Positions 8,452-17,852 of a stretch of DNA of 64,000 nucleotides are shown here, piece after piece. The notes under the pieces are model-generated. The model ran no database searches, was not told the origin of the DNA, and worked only from the letters and a program-made list of their open reading frames with translations. Both the position numbers and the translations under genes were made by a program. This DNA comes from a bacterium SCSIO 12827 (GTDB taxonomy: Bacteria; Pseudomonadota; Alphaproteobacteria; Rhodospirillales; Casp-alpha2): contig CP073746.1 in NCBI GenBank assembly GCA_024397995.1, forward strand, positions 248,001 through 312,000, given 5' to 3'. Position 1 is the stretch's first letter, and each line of letters opens with the position of its first letter.

Positions 8452-9144
8452 TCAATCCGGCGATGAATCAAGTGCATAGCCGGCCGAACGCACCGTGCGG
8501 ATAAGGTCTGGGCGGCCCTCGGAATTCAGCGCCTTGCGCAGGCGGCGGATATGGACGTCGACGGTCCTGGATTCGACATAGATGTCGCGGCCCCAGACCC
8601 GATCGAGAAGCTGTTCCCGGGAATAGACGCGGCCCGGCTTTTCCAGGAACACGCGGAGCAAACGGAATTCCGTCGGCCCCAGGCGCACGAGTTCCTCGCC
8701 CCGGTAGACCCGGTGCTCTTCCAGATCCATGCTCAGGTCGGCGTAGGTCAGTACCTCGCTCGCCCGTTCCGGGTTGGCGCGGCGCAGGACCGCCCGCACA
8801 CGGGCGATCAGCTCGCTCGGCGAAAACGGCTTCACCACGTAATCGTCGGCTCCGGAATCGAGGCCGCGGATGCGGTCCGCTTCTTCGCCGCGGGCGGTCA
8901 GCATGATGATCGGCAGGTTCTTGTTCTCAGGCTTGCGGCGCAACTGGCGGCAGACCTCGATGCCCGACAGGTTGGGCAGCATCCAGTCAAGGATGACCAG
9001 GGATGGGTCTTCTTCCTCGACCGCGACGACGGCGGTTTCCCCGTCACCGACGACGACCGCGTTGAACCCCTCCTTGGTGAGGTTGTAGCGGACCAATTCG
9101 GCCAACGAGGGATCGTCCTCGACGATGAGAATGCTTTTGCTCAT
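8452..9144 (-). CDS. phoB: Phosphate regulon response regulator PhoB
   Basis: A 230-residue OmpR-type regulator. The receiver domain starts MSKSILIVEDDPSLAELV, with the acidic pair, the phosphorylated Asp in VILDWMLPNLSG, the Thr in IIMLTARGEE and Lys in DDYVVKPFSP. The winged-helix domain ends RTVDVHIRRLRKALN...RTVRSAGYAL, typical of PhoB. The ATG at 9144 is chosen over the in-frame start at 9204 because the family starts at the receiver strand. It is the last gene of pstSCAB-phoU-phoB, 19 bp after phoU. It should be phosphorylated by PhoR (16546-17688) and activate the pst operon through Pho boxes. Confidence 0.95.
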   Translation of the reverse strand: MSKSILIVEDDPSLAELVRYNLTKEGFNAVVVGDGETAVVAVEEEDPSLVILDWMLPNLSGIEVCRQLRRKPENKNLPIIMLTARGEEADRIRGLDSGADDYVVKPFSPSELIARVRAVLRRANPERASEVLTYADLSMDLEEHRVYRGEELVRLGPTEFRLLRVFLEKPGRVYSREQLLDRVWGRDIYVESRTVDVHIRRLRKALNSEGRPDLIRTVRSAGYALDSSPD

Positions 9145-9163
9145 GAAGCCCGTGTCCTTAGGC

Positions 9164-9880
9164 TTAGTCGCGGTCGGGATCGACGACAGTGAAGCTTGAT
9201 GCATCGCTTTTTTCGCGCTCGTCCGTAGGCGGCACGCCTTTCACAAGATAGTACACCAGTTCGGCGATGTTGGTTGCGTGGTCGCCGATCCGTTCCAGGT
9301 TTTTGGAGACGAACAGAAGATGCGTGCAGGACGTGATCGTGCGCGGATCTTCCATCATGTAGGTCAGAATTTCGCGGAACAGGCTGGTGTGCAGCAGGTC
9401 GGCATCGGCGTCGCGTGCGCGTACGGCCTCCGCCTTGTCCACGTCTCGCGCCACGTAGGCGTCCAGCACGTCCTTGGTCATGCCCTGAACCAGAGTCGCC
9501 ATGCGGGCAATGCTTTTGGTCGGGCCGGGGGGCGGCGACTGGGCCAGCACCACCGACCGCTTGGCGATGTTCTTGGCGTAATCGCCGATGCGCTCGATCA
9601 GGCTTGCCGTGCGCAGCGCCGTGATGGTGGTGCGCAGGTCATCGGCCATGGGCTGACGCAGGGCCAAGGTCATGGTTGCCTGGTTATCCAGTTCGGCTTC
9701 CAGGGCGTCGATCTTCTTGTCGCCGGCGATCACCCGGTCGGCCAGGTCCGTGTCGCGTTTGATCAGCGCCTCCACGGCGTCGGCCAACTGAACCTCGGCC
9801 AGGCCGCCCATTTCGGCGATGATGTTGTCCAGTTTTTTCAGGTCCTCGTCGAAGGACTTGACGATGTGATCTGTGGTCAT
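9164..9880 (-). CDS. phoU: Phosphate signalling protein PhoU
   Basis: A 238-residue all-helical cytoplasmic protein made of two PhoU repeats. The N-terminus MTTDHIVKSFDEDLKKLDNIIAEMGG and the metal-binding segments (LIERIGDYAKNIAKRS in the first half; NLERIGDHATNIAELVYY in the second) are classical. PhoU links Pst transport to PhoR and dampens PhoR kinase when phosphate is plentiful. The ATG at 9880 is chosen; a longer frame to 9910 adds ten residues that do not match the family. It lies 34 bp after pstB and 19 bp before phoB. Confidence 0.95.
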   Translation of the reverse strand: MTTDHIVKSFDEDLKKLDNIIAEMGGLAEVQLADAVEALIKRDTDLADRVIAGDKKIDALEAELDNQATMTLALRQPMADDLRTTITALRTASLIERIGDYAKNIAKRSVVLAQSPPPGPTKSIARMATLVQGMTKDVLDAYVARDVDKAEAVRARDADADLLHTSLFREILTYMMEDPRTITSCTHLLFVSKNLERIGDHATNIAELVYYLVKGVPPTDEREKSDASSFTVVDPDRD

Positions 9881-9914
9881 GTCTCGTGGTCTCCCGGTGT
9901 GTCGCCCCAATGCC

Positions 9915-10745
<831 letters not shown>

Positions 10746-10747
10746 CC

Positions 10748-12076
10748 TTACCATTTCCTCTCGAAACGCTTGCGCAGGAAAACCGCGCCCACGTTCATGA
10801 TTACCAAGAAGCCCAGCAGCACGCAGATCGCGGCCGAGGTGCGTTCCACGAAGGCGCGTTCCGGCGAATCCGCCCACAGATAGATCTGCACCGGCAGCAC
10901 GGTCGCCGGGTCGAGCGCGCCGTGCGGCACGTCGACGATGAAGGCGACCATGCCGATCATCAGAAGCGGCGCCGTCTCGCCCAGGGCCTGGGCCATGCCG
11001 ATGATGGTGCCGGTCAGGATGCCCGGCATGGCCAGCGGCAGCACATGATGGGTGATGACCTGCAGCGGCGAGGCGCCCAGGCCGTAGGCGGCCTCGCGGA
11101 TCGACGGCGGCACAGACTTCAGGGCCGATCGGGCGGCGATGATGATGGTCGGCAGGGTCATCAGGGCCAACACCAGGCCGCCGACCACGGGGGCCGAACG
11201 CGGCATGCCGAAGAAGTTGATGAACACGGCCAGCCCCAGCAACCCGAACACGATGGACGGCACCGCGGCCAGGTTGTTGATGTTGACCTCGATGGTCTGG
11301 GTCCATTTGTTGACCGGGGCGAATTCCTCCAGATAGATGGCGGAGGCCACGGCCAGCGGGAACGACACCAACAGCGTCACCAACATGGTGAACAGCGAGC
11401 CCATGGCGGCGCCGAAGATGCCGGCCAGTTCCGGTTCGCGGCTGTCGCCGGCGGTGAAGAAGGTGGTGTTGAACACGGTCTCGACCAGGCCGCGGTTTTC
11501 CAGGCGCTCGAACCAGGCGATCTGCTTGTCCTTGACCCGGCGTTCGGTCTCGGGGCTGTCCTTGCGGATCTGGCCCTTGTTCAACTGGTCGATGTCGTCG
11601 GACATGGGCATCTGTACGGTTACCCGTTCGCCGATCAGGTTCGGGTTGGCCATCACCATGTCGCGGATTTCATACACCGCGCCGGGGCTGATCATGTCGA
11701 ACAGTTCGCGGCGGTCACGACGGCTGGTGACGTCGGGGAACAGGTCATAGTAGGCCTGGCGGATGACCTTCCGGTAATTGGCCGATGATAGGGTCTGGCG
11801 TTCCCGCGTGCCCGCAGGATCGATGTCCTGGGGATAGAGCGTTATTTCCAGGTTGATCATGGTTTGCGTGAAGGCGGGGATCGCCTTGGACACGATGGTC
11901 GTGAACAAAAGGCCCAGCATGCCCATGGCGAAGGCGATCGCGAGGATGCCGTAGGCCTTGAACCGCCGCTCCGCCGCATACCGGCGTTTCAGGCCTTTGC
12001 TGACGGCGTCGTTGGAGTTGCGGGTCGCAAGACTCCCGTTCGCCGGGCCGTTCATGATGGGGGCCGCGTCAGTCAT
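10748..12076 (-). CDS. pstA: Phosphate ABC transporter permease PstA, long alphaproteobacterial form
   Basis: A 442-residue permease. After a cytoplasmic leader and one helix (about residues 43-66) comes a soluble region of about 160 residues ([20 protein letters not shown] onward), the DUF3333-type domain typical of alphaproteobacterial PstA. The C-terminal half has the binding-protein-dependent transport domain with the EAA-like loop ([23 protein letters not shown]). It starts at an ATG overlapping the pstC stop by 8 bases, so translation is coupled. It forms the membrane channel with PstC. Confidence 0.95.
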   Translation of the reverse strand: MTDAAPIMNGPANGSLATRNSNDAVSKGLKRRYAAERRFKAYGILAIAFAMGMLGLLFTTIVSKAIPAFTQTMINLEITLYPQDIDPAGTRERQTLSSANYRKVIRQAYYDLFPDVTSRRDRRELFDMISPGAVYEIRDMVMANPNLIGERVTVQMPMSDDIDQLNKGQIRKDSPETERRVKDKQIAWFERLENRGLVETVFNTTFFTAGDSREPELAGIFGAAMGSLFTMLVTLLVSFPLAVASAIYLEEFAPVNKWTQTIEVNINNLAAVPSIVFGLLGLAVFINFFGMPRSAPVVGGLVLALMTLPTIIIAARSALKSVPPSIREAAYGLGASPLQVITHHVLPLAMPGILTGTIIGMAQALGETAPLLMIGMVAFIVDVPHGALDPATVLPVQIYLWADSPERAFVERTSAAICVLLGFLVIMNVGAVFLRKRFERKW

Positions 12077-13454
12077 ATTGCTCTCGATATTTGTTGACGA
12101 TGGTGAGGGCGATGATGTTCAGCACCAAAGTGACGCAGAACAGGATCAAGCCGAGGGCGAAGGCGGCGAGGGTCTTGGCGCTGTCGAACTCCTGGTCGCC
12201 GACCAGCAGGGTGACGATCTGCACCGTGACCGTGGTCACCGCTTCGAAGGGATTGGCTGTCAGGTTGGCGGCCAGGCCGGCGGCCATGACGACGATCATG
12301 GTTTCACCGATGGCGCGCGAGACGCCGAGCAGAATCGAGCCGACGATGCCCGGCAATGCTGCCGGCAGGATTACCTGCTTGATGGTTTCCGATTTGGTGG
12401 CGCCCAGGCCGTAGGAGCCTTCGCGCAGCGACTGCGGCACCGCCGACATCACGTCGTCGGACAGGGACGAGACGAAGGGGATGATCATGATCCCCATCAC
12501 GATGCCGGCCGCCAAGGCACTTTCTGACGAAATGGTCAGGCCAAAATCGAGCCCCCATTCGCGGAAGAACGGGGCCACCGTCAGGGCGGCGAAGAAGCCG
12601 TAGACCACGGTCGGGATGCCGGCCAGGATTTCCAGCAGCGGCTTGACCGTGCCGCGCACCTTGGGGGGGGCGTATTCGGACATGTAGATCGCCGCCATCA
12701 GGCCGACCGGGGCGGCCACGCACATGGCGATCAGGGAAATCAGCATCGTGCCGGCCAGCAGCGGCACCGCGCCGAACAGGCCGGTCGCCCCCACCTGGTC
12801 CTTGCGCAGCGCCGTCTGCGGGCTCCATTCCAGGCCGAACACGAAGTCCAAGGGATGAACCTTTTGGAAGAAGCGCAGGGATTCGAACAGTAGCGACAGG
12901 ATGATGCCCAGCGTGGTCAGTACGGCGATGGTCGAGCAGATGATCATGATCGCCATGGCCGCCTTCTCGACGCTGTTGCGGGCGCGCAGGTCGGGCGCGA
13001 TACGGCCGCGGGCCACCAAGATCCCGCCGCAGGTCACGGCGACGAGGATCGCCGTCAGGAGCATTTTCGACGTGGTCAGAAGCTGGCCGTAGAAGGCGGC
13101 GGCGTTCTTCAGGTCAAGGTCGATGATCTCGCGGCTGACGATGTCGCCGTTGGCCAGGTTCTTGACGTCGTTCAGCAGCAGGGACAGTTCGGCCGCGGGC
13201 AGGGATTTCATGCTGTCCGGCAGATTGGCGATCAGCATGCTGTCCATGATGGTGTTTTCAAGCGCCATCCAGCCGACCAGCAGCAGGAACCCGGGCGCCG
13301 CGCACCACAGGCCGATGTAATAGCCGTAGTAATTGGGCAGCGAATGCAGGTTGCGGACCTGACCACCGGCGGTCTTCAGGGCGCGGGACCGGCCCAGGTA
13401 GTATCCGAAGATGGTCAGAAGGGCGAGGACGCCAAACAAAACGGGGAAGCTCAT
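12069..13454 (-). CDS. pstC: Phosphate ABC transporter permease PstC
   Basis: A 461-residue permease starting at the ATG at 13454 (MSFPVLFGVLALLTIFGYYL). It has several N-terminal helices, an extended periplasmic segment with NDVKNLANGDI, and the permease domain with MSEYAPPKVRGTVKPLLEILAGIPTVVYGFFA and the EAA loop SLREGSYGLGATKSETIKQV. E. coli PstC is shorter (about 319 residues); the extra N-terminal region matches the alphaproteobacterial type. It lies 143 bp downstream of pstS, with a strong hairpin between, and overlaps pstA. Confidence 0.95.
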   Translation of the reverse strand: MSFPVLFGVLALLTIFGYYLGRSRALKTAGGQVRNLHSLPNYYGYYIGLWCAAPGFLLLVGWMALENTIMDSMLIANLPDSMKSLPAAELSLLLNDVKNLANGDIVSREIIDLDLKNAAAFYGQLLTTSKMLLTAILVAVTCGGILVARGRIAPDLRARNSVEKAAMAIMIICSTIAVLTTLGIILSLLFESLRFFQKVHPLDFVFGLEWSPQTALRKDQVGATGLFGAVPLLAGTMLISLIAMCVAAPVGLMAAIYMSEYAPPKVRGTVKPLLEILAGIPTVVYGFFAALTVAPFFREWGLDFGLTISSESALAAGIVMGIMIIPFVSSLSDDVMSAVPQSLREGSYGLGATKSETIKQVILPAALPGIVGSILLGVSRAIGETMIVVMAAGLAANLTANPFEAVTTVTVQIVTLLVGDQEFDSAKTLAAFALGLILFCVTLVLNIIALTIVNKYREQYD

Positions 13455-13552
13455 GACGCTTCTGGTCCTTGGTTGCGGCACCCGAAATACGGGCTGGAGA
13501 ATATTATATAAAAACGAATATCAGGTCGGTGGGGGTGCCCGGGGCCGGGCGA

Positions 13553-13580
13553 TCCCCGGAAGGCCGAAACCTTCCGGGGA
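13553..13580 (-). terminator. Perfect 11-bp hairpin between pstS and pstC
   Basis: The arms TCCCCGGAAGG and CCTTCCGGGGA enclose a six-base loop (CCGAAA on the plus strand). It lies 18 bp past the pstS stop in the leftward transcript and about 100 bp before pstC. No T-run follows, so it is more likely a partial attenuator or an mRNA-stabilising 3' structure that lets PstS be made in excess over the membrane subunits than a full terminator. Confidence 0.6.
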
Positions 13581-13597
13581 CGTTTAGGCCAGGAAAC

Positions 13598-14638
13598 TTA
13601 GAGGTCGATGTTGTTGCGCAGGGCAGCGCCGTCTTCACGGAACTTCTTGCGCTCCGCGTCGCCCATCGGGATCAGACCCTTGTCGGTCAGATAGCCGTCG
13701 GGGCCGAAAGCTTTGTCGGCGGTGAATTCGGCGACATATTCCTTCATGCCGGGGATCGAGCCGACGTGCGCCTTCTTGACGTAGAAGTACAGCGGGCGCG
13801 ACACCGGATAGGAGCCGTCGGAGATGGCTTCGAAGGTCGGTGCCTGGCCGTCAACCAGGGAGCCCTGGATCTTGTCGGCGTTCTGGTCGAGGAAGCTGTA
13901 GCCGAACACGCCGAAGGCGTTCGGGTTGGCTTCGAGCTTGCGGACGATCAGCACGTCGTTCTCGCCGGCTTCCACATAGGCGCCGTCTTCGCGGACCGAA
14001 TGGCAGACCGCTTTGTACTTCTTCTTGTCGGACTTCTTCAGGGCGGCGATTTCCTTGAACTTCTTGCAACCGCCTTCCAGGCCCAGCTCGGCGAAGGCAT
14101 CGCGGGTGCCCGACGTCGGGGGCGGGCCCAGAACTTCGATCTTGATGTCCGGCAGGGACGCATCAACGTCTTTCCAGGTCTTGTGCGGGTTCGGGATCAG
14201 CTTGCCGCCTTCGGCCGGGATGTCCTTGGCCAGGGCCAGGAACAGCTGCTGACGGGTGATCGACATCTGCTTGGAAGCCTTGGAATTGGCGAGGACGATG
14301 CCGTCATAGCCGACCTTCACTTCGACGACGTCGGTGACGCCGTTTTTGGCGCAACGCTCGACTTCGGATTTCTTGATCCGGCGCGACGCGTTGGTCATGT
14401 CCGGGTGCTGGGCGCCGATGCCGGCGCAGAACAGTTTCAGGCCGCCGCCGGAACCGGTGCTTTCGACGACCGGGGTTTTGAATTTGGTGGTTTTGCCGAA
14501 CTGTTCGGCGACGGCGGTCGAGAACGGGAACACCGTCGACGAGCCGACGATCCGGATCTGATCGCGCGCTTCGGCGGCGTTGGCCATCGCAACGGCCATG
14601 CCGGCAACGGCGACGACTGCAAGTGACTTGCGAAACAT
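13598..14638 (-). CDS. pstS: Periplasmic phosphate-binding protein PstS
   Basis: A 346-residue secreted protein with a Sec signal peptide (MFRKSLAVVAVAGMAVAMANA, cleavage near A-x-A at residues 20-24). The mature protein begins RDQIRIVGSSTVFPFSTAVAEQF; the phosphate-binding loops are visible as GSSTVFPF, ESTGSGGG and PTSGTRDAF, the last with the Ser-Gly-Thr-Arg-Asp anion site. Four cysteines (FCAGIG, ERCAKN, GGCKKF, AVCHSV) could form disulphides. First gene of the pst operon, with candidate Pho boxes upstream. Confidence 0.96.
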   Translation of the reverse strand: MFRKSLAVVAVAGMAVAMANAAEARDQIRIVGSSTVFPFSTAVAEQFGKTTKFKTPVVESTGSGGGLKLFCAGIGAQHPDMTNASRRIKKSEVERCAKNGVTDVVEVKVGYDGIVLANSKASKQMSITRQQLFLALAKDIPAEGGKLIPNPHKTWKDVDASLPDIKIEVLGPPPTSGTRDAFAELGLEGGCKKFKEIAALKKSDKKKYKAVCHSVREDGAYVEAGENDVLIVRKLEANPNAFGVFGYSFLDQNADKIQGSLVDGQAPTFEAISDGSYPVSRPLYFYVKKAHVGSIPGMKEYVAEFTADKAFGPDGYLTDKGLIPMGDAERKKFREDGAALRNNIDL

Positions 14639-14741
14639 GGGTAGCTCCTACGTGTCTTGAAGGGATACTGGGTTATTCGTTCTTTCGGAAAGCGCTCGCC
14701 CCCGAATTTCATCGCCGCCCAAACTAAGACCGCCACACGTC

Positions 14742-14776
14742 GTATTTATGACATGGATGTTGCAGTTTTATGACAA
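14742..14776 (-). promoter_or_regulatory. Candidate tandem PhoB box upstream of pstS
   Basis: On the coding (minus) strand, TTGTCATAAAACTGCAAC (14776-14759) resembles the Pho box CTGTCAT-N4-CTGTCAC. A second TGTCATAAAT lies exactly 22 bases further on (14754 downward), so the TGTCAT units repeat in phase with the 11-bp PhoB spacing. A weaker third TTGTCAT starts at 14832. The sites lie about 100-190 bp before the pstS ATG. The assignment is by consensus; binding is inferred. Confidence 0.65.
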
Positions 14777-14903
14777 CCACCAATAAAAAACGGCGGAAAT
14801 TCAACGATTTTCACGTTTCCGAAACATGACAACCGTGCGGATGTCACATCAGATACGTCTATGGGAAGGGTGTATTGGGGGGCGGCGTGTTAGCCCAGGG
14901 CGA

Positions 14904-16394
14904 TCAGGAAAAGGCCCAGGCGAACATCTGGAATAGGGCCGCCCCTATCAGCGCCGCCGACGGCACCGTGATGATCCAGGCTGCCACGATGGTCATGAAA
15001 TGCTGGCGCCGCACCAGCTTGCGCCGGCGGGTCCGCTCCGGGTCGCTGCTGCCGGCGGTCTCCGGCTCCGGCTCCGGCTCCGGGTCCTTGTCGACACGTC
15101 CGTGATTGATATGGCTTTTGCGGCCGGTTACCCATTCGCGGAAGAAGCCGACGCCGAACACGGCGCCGACGGCGATATGGGTCGACGACACGGGCAGGCC
15201 CAGCGCCGAGGCGATGATCACCGTGATCGCGGCGGCCAGCGCCACGCAATAGGCGCGCATGGGGTTCATCTTGGTGATCTCGGCGCCCACGGTGCGGATC
15301 AACTTGGGCCCGAACAGCAGCAATCCCATGGTGATGCCGGCCGCGCCCACGAACAGCACCCAGGTTGGGATGCCGACCTTGCCGTGGGTGCTGCCTGTGG
15401 TTGCCGTGTCGACGACGGCGGCAAGCGGCCCGACCGCATTGGCCACATCGTTGGCGCCATGGGCGAAAGACAATAAGGCGGCTGCGAAAATCAGCGGCAG
15501 GGTGAACAAGGTACGCACGGACTTGTTGCGGTTTTCCATGCCCGCCGCCTTGCGGTGGATCAGGGGGCGGACCACGGCGTAGGTCAGGACACCGATGGCC
15601 AGCCCGACGAGGGCCACGATTTCGGGCCCCGGACGCCACAGGTTCTTCAGGCCCTTCATCAACAGATAGGCGGAGAACACGCCGGCCATGAGGGCGACCA
15701 GCACCGGCACCCAGCGCTTGGCGCCGGCAATCTTGTCCTTGCGATAGATCACGTTGAACTTGATGAAGGCCAGGAACGCGGCGGCGATGACCCCGCCCAT
15801 CAGCGGCGAGATCACCCAACTTGCGGCGATCGCGCCCATCACGCCCCAGTCGACGACCCCGAACGCGGCGGCGGAAATGCCCGCCCCCATGGCGCCGCCG
15901 ACGACGGCATGGGTGGTCGACACGGGCGCGCTCAGCCAGGTTGCCAGGTTGACCCAAAGTGCGGCGGCAAGCAGTGCCGACATCATGGCCCAGATGAAGA
16001 TGTCGGGATCGCTGATCTGGTTGGGGTCGACGATGCCCTTGGAAATGGTTTTGACTACGTCGCCCCCGGCCAGGATGGCGCCGAGCGATTCGAACACTGC
16101 CGCGATGATCAGCGCCCCGAACATGGGCAGGGCGCGGGAGCCGACGGCTGGGCCGACGTTGTTGGCAACGTCGTTGGCGCCGATGTTCAGCGCCATGTAG
16201 CCGCCGATTACCCCGGCGGCGACGATGAACAGTTGGTGGTCCATGCCGACCGTGGCGATCATGGCGACGTTCGAGGTGATCGCGAGGAACAGCAGCGCCC
16301 AGCCGATGCGCGAAAACCGGCGCGACAGCGCCTGGGTCGCGTATTCGACGGCGGCCAGCTTGCTCAGGTCTTTGCTTAGGGTTTCTTTATACAT
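14904..16394 (-). CDS. pit: PiT-family low-affinity phosphate transporter
   Basis: A 496-residue inner-membrane phosphate:cation symporter. Both PiT signatures are present: MALNIGANDVANNVGPAVG near residue 67 and SFAHGANDVANAVGPLA near residue 310, plus the paired APVSTTHAVVGGAMGAG and LPVSSTHIAVGAVFGVGFF. About ten to twelve hydrophobic helices. A charged cytoplasmic loop near residue 430 contains a short Glu-Pro repeat (PEPEPEPE). It lies between phoR and pstS on the same strand, with a candidate Pho box about 140 bp upstream; in some rhizobia pit is repressed by PhoB, so the direction of control here is open. Confidence 0.93.
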   Translation of the reverse strand: MYKETLSKDLSKLAAVEYATQALSRRFSRIGWALLFLAITSNVAMIATVGMDHQLFIVAAGVIGGYMALNIGANDVANNVGPAVGSRALPMFGALIIAAVFESLGAILAGGDVVKTISKGIVDPNQISDPDIFIWAMMSALLAAALWVNLATWLSAPVSTTHAVVGGAMGAGISAAAFGVVDWGVMGAIAASWVISPLMGGVIAAAFLAFIKFNVIYRKDKIAGAKRWVPVLVALMAGVFSAYLLMKGLKNLWRPGPEIVALVGLAIGVLTYAVVRPLIHRKAAGMENRNKSVRTLFTLPLIFAAALLSFAHGANDVANAVGPLAAVVDTATTGSTHGKVGIPTWVLFVGAAGITMGLLLFGPKLIRTVGAEITKMNPMRAYCVALAAAITVIIASALGLPVSSTHIAVGAVFGVGFFREWVTGRKSHINHGRVDKDPEPEPEPETAGSSDPERTRRRKLVRRQHFMTIVAAWIITVPSAALIGAALFQMFAWAFS

Positions 16395-16535
16395 GGCGGG
16401 GGACCGTCACCTTTGGCAATTGGGCCGGGCGGCGAATAAACCGGCCGGTGGGATGGGGCGGGCGTGGGAACGCAATGGTCATGCGCCAGGGCCGCCAGGG
16501 ACATAGGCCGGAACCGCAGGCGGGGGCAATCAGAA

Positions 16536-16554
16536 TGTTACGGATTTATGACAC
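16536..16554 (-). promoter_or_regulatory. Candidate PhoB box overlapping the phoR 3' end, upstream of pit
   Basis: The minus strand reads GTGTCATAAATCCGTAACA, which matches the first Pho half-site at 6 of 7 bases with an AT-rich spacer, and the second half-site partly. It includes the phoR stop codon and lies about 140 bp before the pit start. It would place pit under PhoB control. Inferred from consensus only. Confidence 0.5.
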
Positions 16555-17688
16555 ATCTGAGGACGGTATGGCTACCGCCCCGCTGCCCGGCAGCAGTCCC
16601 TGGCGGGGCGGTTCCGCCGGCAGATAGACCGTGAAGGTCGATCCTTTGCCCAGGGTGCTTTCGACCGCGAGATGGCCGCGGTGGCGGTTGACGATGTGCT
16701 TGACGATGGCAAGGCCAAGGCCGGTGCCGCCGACGCTTTTGGAACGCGCCTTGTCGACTCGATAGAAACGTTCCGTCAGGCGCGGAATTGCCTCTTCGGG
16801 GATGCCTTCGCCGTGGTCCGTGACCTTGATGGCGACGCCCGAACGGCCGGACCCGGGAATCCGCTGGGCCGCTTCGACCCGGACATCGATGGCCTCGCCC
16901 TTGGCGCCATAGCGGATGGCGTTCTCGATCAAATTGCGGAACACCTGGAACAACTGGTCGGCTTCACCATGGACCGTCGGCAGGTTGCTGCCGTAATTGA
17001 CGCGGATCGGCACGTTGGCGACCTTGGCCTGGACGCTCAGCGCCTCGGTCACGTTCAACAGCACGCCCGCGATGTCGACGGGGGCGGTGGGCCGGACATG
17101 CTCGTTGATCTCGACCCTGGACAGGGACAGCAAATCGTCGATCAGCAGCGCCATGCGCTTGGCTTCGCGCAGCATGATGCCGAGGAACCGCGTGCGGGTG
17201 TCCTCGTCGCTGCCGGCGGGGCCTTCCAGAGTTTCGATGAAGCCGAGCAGGGCCGCCAGCGGCGAGCGCAATTCGTGCGACGCATTGGCGACGAAATCGG
17301 CGCGCATCTGTTCGGCGCGCCGCGCGGTCGTCATGTCGCGCAGAACCAATACCGCACCGACCCCTTTCGTGTCCGGGGCCGGCGGCACGCCGGAGACGAA
17401 CATCTCGAAATTGCGGGTGGTATTGCCCGGCAGGATCACTTCGACCGTGCGGGTCTCGTCCCGGCCAAGCACCTGATCGACGGCGTCCAGCACCCGGGGG
17501 TGGCGCAGCGACATCGCCAGATCGTGGCCGACGCGGGTGATGTCCAACAGTTCGCGCGCGGCGCCGTTGGCGTAGATGACCGACCGTCGGCTGTCCAGCA
17601 GGACTGTCGGGTCGGGAAAATGGTCAAGAATGCGGTCGGTCAAAGGGACCATTTGCCTGGTGCCCCGCCTGGTTGCGCGTTCCCGCAT
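16546..17688 (-). CDS. phoR: Phosphate regulon sensor histidine kinase PhoR, apparently soluble
   Basis: A 380-residue kinase: PAS domain (about residues 18-118, LDHFPDPTVLLDSRRSVIYAN), HisKA with the phosphorylated His in FVANASHELRSPLAALLGF (His138), and HATPase with N-box NLIENAIRYG, G1 DHGEGIP and G2 GGTGLGLAIVKHIV. This is the PhoR pattern and the gene heads the pit-pst-phoU-phoB block. Unlike most PhoR proteins it shows no transmembrane segment: the N-terminus (MRERATRRGTRQMVPLTDRI) goes straight into PAS. Either membrane anchoring is lost or the true start is further upstream across a frame break. Confidence 0.88.
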   Translation of the reverse strand: MRERATRRGTRQMVPLTDRILDHFPDPTVLLDSRRSVIYANGAARELLDITRVGHDLAMSLRHPRVLDAVDQVLGRDETRTVEVILPGNTTRNFEMFVSGVPPAPDTKGVGAVLVLRDMTTARRAEQMRADFVANASHELRSPLAALLGFIETLEGPAGSDEDTRTRFLGIMLREAKRMALLIDDLLSLSRVEINEHVRPTAPVDIAGVLLNVTEALSVQAKVANVPIRVNYGSNLPTVHGEADQLFQVFRNLIENAIRYGAKGEAIDVRVEAAQRIPGSGRSGVAIKVTDHGEGIPEEAIPRLTERFYRVDKARSKSVGGTGLGLAIVKHIVNRHRGHLAVESTLGKGSTFTVYLPAEPPRQGLLPGSGAVAIPSSDVS

Positions 17689-17852
17689 CTGTGGCCCGTG
17701 CGGAGGCTGTCCACATCGGGGCCGCGGGCTCTACATGGCCTGATGGCCTTCCTCCGGGGGGTTTGTCAAGAAACGGTTTTACGACAGCCGCCGGCATACC
17801 TCGGCCCCGGGCCCGGTCTTGGGGCCGGGACATCGGACCATTCTGCGGGGGA

